This document shows, in pieces, positions 1 through 6,671 of a DNA stretch of 11,318 nucleotides. The stretch's first letter is position 1. Every line of letters begins with the position of its first letter. The notes under the pieces were generated by a model. It ran no database searches, was not told where the DNA came from, and saw only the letters and a list, made by a program, of their open reading frames with translations. This DNA comes from Sulfurimonas sp. (GTDB lineage Bacteria; Campylobacterota; Campylobacteria; Campylobacterales; Sulfurimonadaceae), in the NCBI GenBank assembly GCA_015487435.1, contig WFPU01000106.1, forward strand, positions 1 to 11,318. The letters run 5' to 3'. Both the position numbers and the translations under genes were made by a program.

Positions 1-16
1 ATTGAGAATATTAATG

Positions 17-22
17 AAAAGG
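17..22 (+). promoter_or_regulatory. Ribosome binding site of the small 65-residue gene
   Basis: AAAAGG lies 7 bases before the ATG at 30, a normal Shine-Dalgarno spacing. It supports translation of the small gene and fixes its start. Confidence 0.6.
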
Positions 23-29
23 CTTTATT

Positions 30-227
30 ATGGATGTAACATCTTCAACAAATGCTCCAGCACAACCAGAAGCAGACTCAATACAAGCAGGAAAAGATTC
101 AATAAAAAAAGCACTTGAAGTTCAAGAAAAACAAATTTTATCTACACTTGAGGACGTTAAAGAAGAGTCACAAAAAGCTGCCGCACATAAATCAGGTATA
201 GGCAATACTTTAAATGTTTCTGCGTAA
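30..227 (+). CDS. Small protein, possibly YjfB-like putative motility protein
   Basis: This is a 65-residue soluble protein with no signal peptide or membrane segment. The middle (about residues 20-50) is rich in Lys, Glu, Gln and Ala and should form one amphipathic helix. The tail ends in a Gly-x-Gly-x-x-Leu-Asn-Val pattern. A short N-terminus, a central helix and a tail like Gly-x-x-(Leu/Ile)-(Asp/Asn)-(Val/Ile) recall the YjfB putative motility family, whose molecular role is not established; this likeness is recalled, not computed. The start is supported by an AAAAGG ribosome binding site 7 bases upstream. No neighbour in the window is a flagellar gene, so context gives no help, and its promoter lies outside the window. 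I am fairly sure it is a real gene and much less sure of the family. Confidence 0.6.
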   Translation: MDVTSSTNAPAQPEADSIQAGKDSIKKALEVQEKQILSTLEDVKEESQKAAAHKSGIGNTLNVSA

Positions 228-256
228 ATTTGGGTTAAAGAATATACCTAAGTAAA

Positions 257-278
257 TAGAAGTATTTCTAAATTTTTT
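257..278 (+). terminator. Weak candidate terminator after the small gene
   Basis: TAGAA-GTAT-TTCTA forms a 5-bp stem with a 4-base loop at 257-270. Two A's and a run of six T's (273-278) follow. The stem is short and AT-rich, so it would be a poor intrinsic terminator. It is listed because it is the only hairpin followed by T's in this intergenic region. Confidence 0.25.
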
Positions 279-343
279 AACTTACATCTTTTTTATACAA
301 TCTAATACCAATCCCCACTAAGATATTATAAGCACAAATAAGA

Positions 344-349
344 TAAAAT
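344..349 (+). promoter_or_regulatory. Candidate -10 element for glnS
   Basis: TAAAAT at 344-349 fits the TAwAAT -10 element of Campylobacterota housekeeping promoters, which often lack a clear -35 box. It would start transcription near 356, giving a leader of about 36 bases before glnS. TACAAT at 296-301 and TATTAT at 324-329 are alternatives. In DNA this AT-rich such hexamers are common by chance. The rest of 228-391 shows no other clear feature. Confidence 0.3.
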
Positions 350-375
350 ACTACTCTTAAAAAAGTTTCAAAATC

Positions 376-381
376 AAAAGG
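376..381 (+). promoter_or_regulatory. Ribosome binding site of glnS
   Basis: AAAAGG lies 10 bases before the ATG at 392. The spacing is slightly long but acceptable, and it supports the chosen glnS start. Confidence 0.5.
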
Positions 382-391
382 TTTAATAATA

Positions 392-2641
392 ATGAGTGAG
401 AACAAAGATTTTTTACGTGTAATAATTGAAGAGGACTTAAAGTCAGGTAAGTATAAAGAGGTTGTTACAAGATTTCCTCCTGAGCCTAATGGGTTTCCTC
501 ACATTGGACACGCTAAATCTATCTATATAAACTTTGGTATTGCAAGTGAGTATAATGGTCGCTGTTACCTTAGAATGGATGATACCAATCCAACTAAAGA
601 GGACACAAAATATGTTGAGGCTCTTAAAGATGCAGTAAAGTGGCTTGGATTTGATTGGGGAAACAGTGTACATTTTACTTCTGATTATTTTCCTAAGCTA
701 TATGATTATGCAGTTGAACTTATTAAAATGGGTAAAGCATACGTTGATTCTCTTGATGAAGAAGATATTAGAAAATATCGTGGTACAGTTACAGAAGCAG
801 GAAAACGTAGTAAATATTCTGAACGTAGCATTGAAGAAAATTTAGATCTTTTTCTTAGAATGAAAAATGGTGAATTTAAAGATGGAGAACACGTACTAAG
901 AGCCAAAATTGATATGAATGCTGCAAATATGAAAATGAGAGATCCCATTTTATATCGTATCAGACATGCACATCACTTTAGAGCAGGAGATAGATGGTCA
1001 ATATATCCAATGTATGACTTTGCTCACTGTTTGTCTGATTATATTGAGGGTATTTCCCACTCTTTTTGTACACTAGAATTTGAAAATAACCGTGATATAT
1101 ATGATTGGGTACTTGATACACTTGGACTAAAATCACAACGCCCTTACCAGTATGAGTTTGCAAGACTTAGTATTAACTATACAGTTATGAGTAAAAGAAA
1201 GCTTTTAGAACTCGTTGAAGGTGGGCAAGTTGATGGCTGGGATGATCCTCGTATGCCAACAATTGCTGGATATAGAAGAAGGGGTTATACTCGTGAATCT
1301 ATTTTAAACTTCTGTGATCAAATAGGTATAGCAAAAGCAAACTCGACGGTTGATGTTGCACAACTTGAATTTTGTATAAGAGATGATTTAAATACAAAAG
1401 TGCCACGTGTGCTTTGTGTGCTTGACCCACTAAAAATTACAATTGAGAATTATGAGGGTCACGAAGAGATAGATGCTCCATATTATCCACATGATGTACC
1501 TAAAGATGGTTCAAGAAAATTACCTTTTTCTCGCAATATTTATATTGAGCGTGATGACTTTAATGAAAATCCTCCAAAAGGATACTTCCGCCTTACACCT
1601 GAACAACCAGTAAGACTTAGACATGGTTACATTATCACTTGCAAAAAGGTTATAAAAGATGATAATGGCAATATTGTAGAGATAAAAGCAGAGTATCATC
1701 CTGATTCTAAAAGTGGGGATGATACGAGTGGCATTAAAGTTAAAAGTGCTATTCAATGGGTGAGTGCTAAAGAAGCTAAAACAGTAGAAGTAAGACTTTA
1801 TGACAGACTGTATTCTTCAGAATCTCCTGAAAGTATAGAAGATTTAAATCCAGACTCTTTAAAAGTTATCAAAAATGCTCTTATTGAACCGGCTGTAATA
1901 ACTGAGAAACCTGATGAGAGATTTCAGTTTGAAAGAGAGGGATATTTTTATGCTGATCCAATTGATTATACAGATGAAAAACCTGTATTTAATAAAATTG
2001 TAGGTCTTAAAGATTCTTGGGGTAAAAAGACAAAAGCAACACAAAACACTCCTAAACCTCAAGCTAAAAAAGTGCAAGTAGATGGCGAGGTAGTAGCTAT
2101 GAATGAAGTACAAAAAAGATTATTTAATAAATATATTAATGAACATGGATTAAATAATGAAGTAGCAAATACTCTAGCTCGTGATGAAACTCTTTCTTCA
2201 TTTTATGAGAAAGCTATATCTTCTCTTAATAGTCCAATTAGTATTGCTAACATTGTGGCAAATGAAGTAGCTAGAGAGATAAAAGAGAACCAAGGAAGTC
2301 AGTTAAAGTTTAGTGCTGCACAGATAGCTGAACTTATTAAAATGGTTGATGATGAAATTATTTCAAATAAAATTGCCAAAGTAGTATTTGAAGATATGGC
2401 AAAATCTGGGAAAAATCCAACCCAAATAGTTGAAACTAAAGGACTTGTGCAGATAAGTGATCCTTCTAAAATTTCGCCTATTATAGATGAAGTTATTGCA
2501 AAAAACCCAGATAATCTTGCTAAATTTAAAGCAGGAAACAGCAAACTCTTAGGCTTCTTTGTAGGGCAGGTACTAAAAGCTACAGGTGGAAAAGCAAACC
2601 CAAAAATAGTTAATCAGTTGGTGGCACAAAAGTTAAAATAA
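392..2641 (+). CDS. glnS: Glutamine-tRNA ligase with C-terminal YqeY domain
   Basis: This class I aminoacyl-tRNA synthetase charges tRNA-Gln with glutamine in the cytoplasm. The catalytic core has the HIGH signature at residues 37-40, inside a Pro-Pro-Glu-Pro-Asn-Gly context that marks GlnRS. The KMSKS-equivalent is Val-Met-Ser-Lys-Arg at 265-269, the form found in bacterial GlnRS. Residues about 340-545 form the beta-barrel anticodon-binding region. A Lys/Thr/Pro-rich linker follows (about 545-565), then a helical domain (about 570-749) resembling YqeY and the GatB tail. The total of 749 residues compares with about 554 in E. coli, and the extra length is this domain. In Deinococcus GlnRS such an appended domain helps tRNA binding. 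ybeY starts 30 bases downstream. The identification is very secure; domain edges are approximate. Confidence 0.97.
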   Translation: MSENKDFLRVIIEEDLKSGKYKEVVTRFPPEPNGFPHIGHAKSIYINFGIASEYNGRCYLRMDDTNPTKEDTKYVEALKDAVKWLGFDWGNSVHFTSDYFPKLYDYAVELIKMGKAYVDSLDEEDIRKYRGTVTEAGKRSKYSERSIEENLDLFLRMKNGEFKDGEHVLRAKIDMNAANMKMRDPILYRIRHAHHFRAGDRWSIYPMYDFAHCLSDYIEGISHSFCTLEFENNRDIYDWVLDTLGLKSQRPYQYEFARLSINYTVMSKRKLLELVEGGQVDGWDDPRMPTIAGYRRRGYTRESILNFCDQIGIAKANSTVDVAQLEFCIRDDLNTKVPRVLCVLDPLKITIENYEGHEEIDAPYYPHDVPKDGSRKLPFSRNIYIERDDFNENPPKGYFRLTPEQPVRLRHGYIITCKKVIKDDNGNIVEIKAEYHPDSKSGDDTSGIKVKSAIQWVSAKEAKTVEVRLYDRLYSSESPESIEDLNPDSLKVIKNALIEPAVITEKPDERFQFEREGYFYADPIDYTDEKPVFNKIVGLKDSWGKKTKATQNTPKPQAKKVQVDGEVVAMNEVQKRLFNKYINEHGLNNEVANTLARDETLSSFYEKAISSLNSPISIANIVANEVAREIKENQGSQLKFSAAQIAELIKMVDDEIISNKIAKVVFEDMAKSGKNPTQIVETKGLVQISDPSKISPIIDEVIAKNPDNLAKFKAGNSKLLGFFVGQVLKATGGKANPKIVNQLVAQKLK

Positions 2642-2658
2642 ATAAATACTTTATTAGA

Positions 2659-2664
2659 TATAAT
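2659..2664 (+). promoter_or_regulatory. Candidate -10 element placing ybeY start at the transcription start
   Basis: A perfect TATAAT ends 7 bases before the ybeY ATG at 2672, and no Shine-Dalgarno sequence is visible between glnS and ybeY. If used, transcription would begin at or next to the ATG, giving a leaderless mRNA. Chance occurrence in AT-rich sequence is possible, and ybeY may simply be read through from glnS. Confidence 0.3.
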
Positions 2665-2671
2665 TACAACT

Positions 2672-3094
2672 ATGATTGAACTTGATAACACTACTTCATT
2701 AGATATTAATGAATCTTTTTTAAACTCTATCGCAATCTCTTTGAGCAACAAAGAGATTGAACTCTTAATAGTTGATAAAAATAAAATGCAACAACTAAAT
2801 AAGCAACACAGAGGCATAAATAATTCTACTGATGTGCTTAGTTTTCCATATGAAAATATGCCAAATACTCCACTAGGTAGTATAGTTATCTCTTCTTGGC
2901 ATGTGCAAAAACTAGCTAATGAGCTTAACCATACTAACGATGATGAAATTGCTTTACTTTTTATTCATGGATTGTTGCATCTTCTTGGATATGACCATGA
3001 AACAGATAATGGTGAGATGAGAGAAAAAGAAAAAGAGTTGATTAAAAAGTTTAAATTACCAAAAAGTTTAATATTTAGAACACAAGGAATATAG
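2672..3094 (+). CDS. ybeY: Endoribonuclease YbeY (rRNA maturation factor)
   Basis: This is a zinc-dependent single-strand endoribonuclease that takes part in 16S rRNA 3'-end maturation and ribosome quality control in the cytoplasm. The family signature H-x3-H-x5-H is present at His99, His103 and His109, within Ile-His-Gly-Leu-Leu-His-Leu-Leu-Gly-Tyr-Asp-His. The second conserved block, Asn-x-x-x-Arg-Gly followed by Thr-Asp-Val-Leu-Ser-Phe-Pro, lies at about residues 43-59. At 140 residues it is close to the usual family length. The ATG has no obvious ribosome binding site but sits just after a TATAAT. It lies 30 bases after glnS and its stop overlaps the GTG of the exchanger gene. The pairing with glnS makes a small translation-related group. 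The identification is secure. Confidence 0.95.
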   Translation: MIELDNTTSLDINESFLNSIAISLSNKEIELLIVDKNKMQQLNKQHRGINNSTDVLSFPYENMPNTPLGSIVISSWHVQKLANELNHTNDDEIALLFIHGLLHLLGYDHETDNGEMREKEKELIKKFKLPKSLIFRTQGI

Positions 3095-4023
3095 TGGATT
3101 TTATAATATTTTTAGCAGCTATGTCAGCATTAATTTATGGTGCAGATTTTATAATAAAAGAGTCTGAGCGTATAGCTTTGCATTTTAAAATTTCACATTT
3201 TGTTATTGGGGCTACATTGATAGCTTTTGGTACATCTTTACCAGAGATGGCAGCATCTATGATGGCCTCATCAGTAGGAAAAAGTGATATGGCAGTTGCA
3301 AATGTTGTTGGTAGTGTTATATTTAATATCGCTATGGTTCTTGGAATTGTATTTTTTATCGCTAAAAAAATGAATCCTAGCAGAAATCTTTTTGCAAAAG
3401 ATAGTGCTTGGGTTGTTATGCCTGTTGTTATCTTTTTTATAATGACACAAGATGGAGAGATAAGTAGAGTAGATGGTGCATTATTTCTTTTACTAATGGT
3501 GTCATATATATTCTTTTTATTTACTGACTCAAAGGAAGATTTAGAGGGTGAGATTGATGAATCACTTGTAAAAGAAAAATTTAATTGGATAAAATCTATT
3601 ATATTACTAAGTATTGGATTTGTTTTAACAATTGGCGGTGCTAACTTTGTTATAGAGAGCGGCACAAATATAGCAAGAATCTTTGGTGTGAGTGAGTGGT
3701 TAATAGGGCTATTTTTAATCTCTCTAGGTACTTCTCTTCCAGAGCTTGTTGTATCACTTGTAGCTGTTAAAAAAGGGAATGCAGAGATGGGTATAGGAAA
3801 TATTATTGGTTCTAATGTTGCTAACTTCTCTATGGTTTTAGGAGCAGCTTCACTTATCAATCCACTAACTGTTGATTTAGTAGCTAATAAGTTTGATTTA
3901 CTAATTATGGTTGGTGTTTCAATTGCGCTGTTGTTTATACTTGCAAACAAGTTATATAACAAAGCAGGTGCAATATTTTTACTTATGATTTTAGCTTTAT
4001 TTATTCAAAACGCTATTGTTTAA
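3094..4023 (+). CDS. Sodium/calcium exchanger family (CaCA) membrane protein, YrbG-like
   Basis: This 309-residue inner-membrane antiporter probably extrudes calcium in exchange for sodium. It has about ten hydrophobic segments in two homologous halves. Each half carries an alpha repeat: Gly-Thr-Ser-Leu-Pro-Glu at 46-51 and 212-217, followed by Val-Gly-Ser (72-74) and Ile-Gly-Ser-Asn (238-241). Ion-binding Glu51 and Glu217 are intact. Ser74, Asn78 and Ser240 sit where the archaeal NCX structure places ligands. The position matching its Asp240 is Asn244. A short acidic loop (about 146-163) joins the halves. The start is GTG, sharing one base with the ybeY stop, with AAGGA at 3084-3088 as ribosome binding site, so translation is probably coupled. 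The 3' end overlaps mrdA on the other strand. The true transported ion is not shown by sequence. Confidence 0.93.
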   Translation: MDFIIFLAAMSALIYGADFIIKESERIALHFKISHFVIGATLIAFGTSLPEMAASMMASSVGKSDMAVANVVGSVIFNIAMVLGIVFFIAKKMNPSRNLFAKDSAWVVMPVVIFFIMTQDGEISRVDGALFLLLMVSYIFFLFTDSKEDLEGEIDESLVKEKFNWIKSIILLSIGFVLTIGGANFVIESGTNIARIFGVSEWLIGLFLISLGTSLPELVVSLVAVKKGNAEMGIGNIIGSNVANFSMVLGAASLINPLTVDLVANKFDLLIMVGVSIALLFILANKLYNKAGAIFLLMILALFIQNAIV

Positions 4024-5797
4024 TATATTTTAATTCCAAAAGCTTATTGTAGATTTTTGAAACAATCTCTCCAGCAGCTGCTCCACCATGTCCACCATGT
4101 TCCACAATAACTGAAACAATATACTGTGGATTTTTATATGGACCATATGTTGAAAACCATGCATGTGAACGCTTGTAATACTCCATATCGTGCTCTAATA
4201 TCCTATCTTCTATATCTTGCAAGATTCCAACAACCTGAGCTGTCCCAGTCTTGCCAGCAATTTTAACTTTTGAACTTAAGTAATTCGTTGCTGTTCCTTT
4301 TGGATAATTACATACTTCGTACATAGCTTTTCTAATAAGTGGAATTCTTTTTAATTCTTCTTTATTTAATATATCAAGAATTTTTGGTTCAACTATCTTA
4401 TCGCCAATTTGTTTTGCAATAAATGGTGTTGGAAGCTTAGATGTAGCCATTAAAGCAGTAAACTGTGCTATTTGGATTGGAGTAACTAAAAAATCACCCT
4501 GCCCAATAGATGTATTTACAGTCTCCCCTATATACCATGAGCGATTATACTTTTTTCTTTTCCACTCACGCGAAGGAACTGTACCAATAAATTCATTTGG
4601 TAAATCTATCCCTGTTTTTTTACCAAGTCCATATCGCATAAACCCTTCACTCATCTTTTTTATTCCAACCTGTAAGCTTCCTTTGTAAAAATAATCATCA
4701 CAACTCTCACGAATTGCTTTTTTTATTCCAGTTTTTGCATGACCTTTTTTTTTCCAACATCTAAAGACCCTTTTTCCAAGTGGCATAGAAGACTCACAAT
4801 TAACACTCCAATAAGGGCTAATTCCATTTGTTAAGTAAATTAAACCTAACCCAGTTTTAATAGTAGAAGCTGGTGGATATAATCCATGAGTGATTTTATT
4901 TGTAAATGGTTTATCTAAACTAGTTGATAGTAGTCTCCAAGTTTTATGAGAGATACCAGATACAAAAGTGTTTAAATCATACTCAGGAAAACTACTAGCA
5001 GATAATATAGCTCCATTAACATTCATAACGATAACTGAACCTGCTTTATTTGTAAATAGTGAAGATATGTATTCTTGTAACTCAATATCAATATTTAAAA
5101 TTAGTTTTCTATCTTCTTTTGCTTTTTTGTGTGATAACTCTTTTATAACCTGATTATTTGCATTTACTTTAACTTTTTTACTACCAGCTTCACCTTGAAG
5201 ATAACTATTGTAGTATTTTTCTATTCCAACTTTACCAGCATAACCAATCAGTTTTAAAGATGGATCCCCTTTAATATCTTTAGCATTTGCACGAGAAACA
5301 TACCCTATAGTGTGTGCTGCAATTTTACCATAAGGATAGTGCCTTTTAGGGGCTGGAATTATTTTTATATTTTCACGAAGATTTAACTCTGTATAAACAG
5401 GCATCATCTTATCATACGAGATAAAATCAACTATATCAATAAAATCATGATTATAATATGATTCATATTTTTTATATGTTTTAATAAGTTTTTGAGGATC
5501 AAGTTCTGGAAGTAAAGAGACAATTTTTTGAATCTCTTTATCAAAAATATATTTATTTTTTTTCTGCGTTAGATGTGGTTTTAATTGTATCTTAAATCCA
5601 AGTTTGTTTATTGCAATTGGTTTATCTTTATTATCTATTATTTCGCCACGAACAGGAGCAATTTTTTCTGTTTTTATAGTGTTGTTTTGAGATAATTTTT
5701 CATAGTATCTATTTGACTCTATAGCTAATGAAAAAACCCTAACTATCAACGCCATCCATATTGATATAAAAATAAATAGAATAAATTTTATCTTCAT
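4013..5797 (-). CDS. mrdA: Penicillin-binding protein 2, elongation transpeptidase
   Basis: This inner-membrane peptidoglycan D,D-transpeptidase of the elongation machinery works with RodA and the MreBCD scaffold to keep rod or helical shape. One membrane anchor (about residues 4-26) is followed by the dimerization domain (about 45-215), including Pro-Val-Arg-Gly-Glu-Ile near 48-53. The transpeptidase domain runs from about 250 to 585. All three active-site motifs are visible: Ser311-x-x-Lys314, Ser365-Cys-Asp367 (the SxD form typical of PBP2) and Lys516-Thr-Gly-Thr519. At 594 residues it compares with 633 in E. coli. Its ATG shares ATGA with the stop of the upstream membrane protein. A run of nine A's encodes Lys349-351. 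It is the last gene of the minus-strand operon; rodA is not in the window. Class B PBP identity is secure, and PBP2 is favoured over PBP3 by the SxD motif and the neighbours. Confidence 0.95.
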   Translation of the reverse strand: MKIKFILFIFISIWMALIVRVFSLAIESNRYYEKLSQNNTIKTEKIAPVRGEIIDNKDKPIAINKLGFKIQLKPHLTQKKNKYIFDKEIQKIVSLLPELDPQKLIKTYKKYESYYNHDFIDIVDFISYDKMMPVYTELNLRENIKIIPAPKRHYPYGKIAAHTIGYVSRANAKDIKGDPSLKLIGYAGKVGIEKYYNSYLQGEAGSKKVKVNANNQVIKELSHKKAKEDRKLILNIDIELQEYISSLFTNKAGSVIVMNVNGAILSASSFPEYDLNTFVSGISHKTWRLLSTSLDKPFTNKITHGLYPPASTIKTGLGLIYLTNGISPYWSVNCESSMPLGKRVFRCWKKKGHAKTGIKKAIRESCDDYFYKGSLQVGIKKMSEGFMRYGLGKKTGIDLPNEFIGTVPSREWKRKKYNRSWYIGETVNTSIGQGDFLVTPIQIAQFTALMATSKLPTPFIAKQIGDKIVEPKILDILNKEELKRIPLIRKAMYEVCNYPKGTATNYLSSKVKIAGKTGTAQVVGILQDIEDRILEHDMEYYKRSHAWFSTYGPYKNPQYIVSVIVEHGGHGGAAAGEIVSKIYNKLLELKYIKQ

Positions 5798-6246
5798 AAA
5801 ACGCTCACAATTAAAAATTCAATTATAATATAGTATATTATGTAATAACTAATCCCAACAAGCGGTAATAAAAATATAGTAGACATCACTACATTAAAAA
5901 AATAAAAACCTATATATGCCAATAAAACTATAGATATTTTTATACATGGATTACAATTAAAGTTTTGCTCTATTTTTGGTAGTACGAGCTTATATATTAA
6001 GCCAAAATATATAATAGTGCTAAAGAGCAAATATCCCTTTTCACTCTCAAATATTAATAAGCAAAACGCAACCAAAAAGATAGCTATAACATCATCATTT
6101 TTAAGGGATTTAATAAAAAGAAAAAATAAGACACCAAGCAATGGCGGCAAAAAAAGGTATATACTACTTAAACTCTCATATATTACAAATAATGCAACAT
6201 ATAATAGAGGAGTTAAAGATTTTTTACTAGAGATACTTCGTTGCAT
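5794..6246 (-). CDS. Small polytopic membrane protein, possible MreD-like partner of PBP2
   Basis: This 150-residue protein is almost entirely hydrophobic, with five or six predicted membrane segments (about 12-25, 30-47, 52-67, 71-90, 102-128 and 130-150). The short polar N-terminus has several Ser and Lys residues. No catalytic motif is visible. Size, topology and position directly before mrdA resemble MreD, the rod-shape membrane protein, and C. jejuni carries an uncharacterised membrane protein at the same place, as I recall. MreD likeness is inference from context, since the family is poorly conserved. The only plausible start is the ATG at 6246, which has no clear ribosome binding site and lies 34 bases inside the upstream acetyltransferase gene, so translation probably depends on coupling. 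No alternative GTG or TTG start was seen in the first codons. Confidence 0.8.
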   Translation of the reverse strand: MQRSISSKKSLTPLLYVALFVIYESLSSIYLFLPPLLGVLFFLFIKSLKNDDVIAIFLVAFCLLIFESEKGYLLFSTIIYFGLIYKLVLPKIEQNFNCNPCIKISIVLLAYIGFYFFNVVMSTIFLLPLVGISYYIIYYIIIEFLIVSVL

Positions 6247-6671
6247 ATCGGAAAGTGTTTACATTTAATACAATCAGCCCATATTTTATGTTCAGGGAGT
6301 GACTCTTTTGGAATTTCTGTAAAATCTAATCTCTCAAAAAAAGATTGTTTGTAGGTAAGGCTTAACACTTTTTGTAATCCAAGTTCCTTACCTTCATCTA
6401 AAAGTTTTAAAACTAGTTTTTTACCTATATTTTTACCTCTAAAGTCTTCTTTAACTACAAGTGATCTAATCTCACCCAATGATGGCGAATGTATATGAAG
6501 TGCACAAAAAGCGATAAGTTCATTATCTTTAAAAACTAATGTATAAGATCTAATATTTGTAGCTATCTCATCATCACTTCTTTCTAGTATTATCCCAGAT
6601 TCAACTTCTGCTAATACTAATTTTTGCATACATGAAATGTTATCTAATTTAGCTTTTTGGTAGTTAAACAT
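6213..6671 (-). CDS. GNAT acetyltransferase, ArgA-like (short N-acetylglutamate synthase type)
   Basis: This is a cytoplasmic acetyl-CoA-dependent acyltransferase of 152 residues. The GNAT core shows the beta4 strand (about 67-74, Glu-Ile-Arg-Ser-Leu-Val-Val) followed by the acetyl-CoA loop Arg78-Gly-Lys-Asn-Ile-Gly83 and its helix. The tail (131-145) reads Trp-Ala-Asp-Cys, then Cys137, Cys143 and Asn-Glu. This Trp-x-x-Cys-x2-Cys-x5-Cys-(Asp/Asn)-Glu ending recalls the short, kinase-less N-acetylglutamate synthases that perform the first step of arginine synthesis. By that analogy the substrate is glutamate, but this is inference; another amine is possible. The ATG overlaps the engB end by 8 bases, with AGAGGA about 11 bases upstream, and its own end contains the start of the membrane protein gene. 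GNAT fold is secure, ArgA function moderate. Confidence 0.88.
   Translation of the reverse strand: MFNYQKAKLDNISCMQKLVLAEVESGIILERSDDEIATNIRSYTLVFKDNELIAFCALHIHSPSLGEIRSLVVKEDFRGKNIGKKLVLKLLDEGKELGLQKVLSLTYKQSFFERLDFTEIPKESLPEHKIWADCIKCKHFPICNEVSLVKNL

Noticed and set aside
443..2544. Several antisense and one same-strand open frames of 61-84 codons inside glnS
   Set aside because: All lie within a confidently identified gene, show no family motif and have compositions typical of out-of-frame translation.
2614..2817. A 67-codon minus-strand frame across the glnS-ybeY gap
   Set aside because: It overlaps the ends of two real genes, has low-complexity Ser/Ile content and no motif.
3135..3962. 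A 275-codon open frame on the minus strand covering most of the exchanger gene
   Set aside because: It is antisense to a clear CaCA transporter. Its translation is a Ser/Thr/Ile/Asn/Pro-rich shadow with no recognisable domain, and it has no place in the minus-strand operon, which ends at 4013.
4024..4065. A possible hairpin ATTGT...ACAAT after the exchanger stop as a terminator
   Set aside because: The stem is 5 bp and AT-rich, the loop is 11 bases and no T run follows the stem.
4073..4100. A 10-base palindrome AGCAGCTGCT next to two tandem copies of CCACCATGT
   Set aside because: Both are explained by coding: they encode the conserved Glu-His-Gly-Gly-His-Gly-Gly-Ala-Ala-Ala-Gly stretch near the PBP2 C-terminus. 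No T run follows, so it is not a terminator.
6017..6268. An 83-codon plus-strand frame opposite the membrane protein
   Set aside because: It is antisense to the operon, Lys/Asn-rich and without a recognisable domain.
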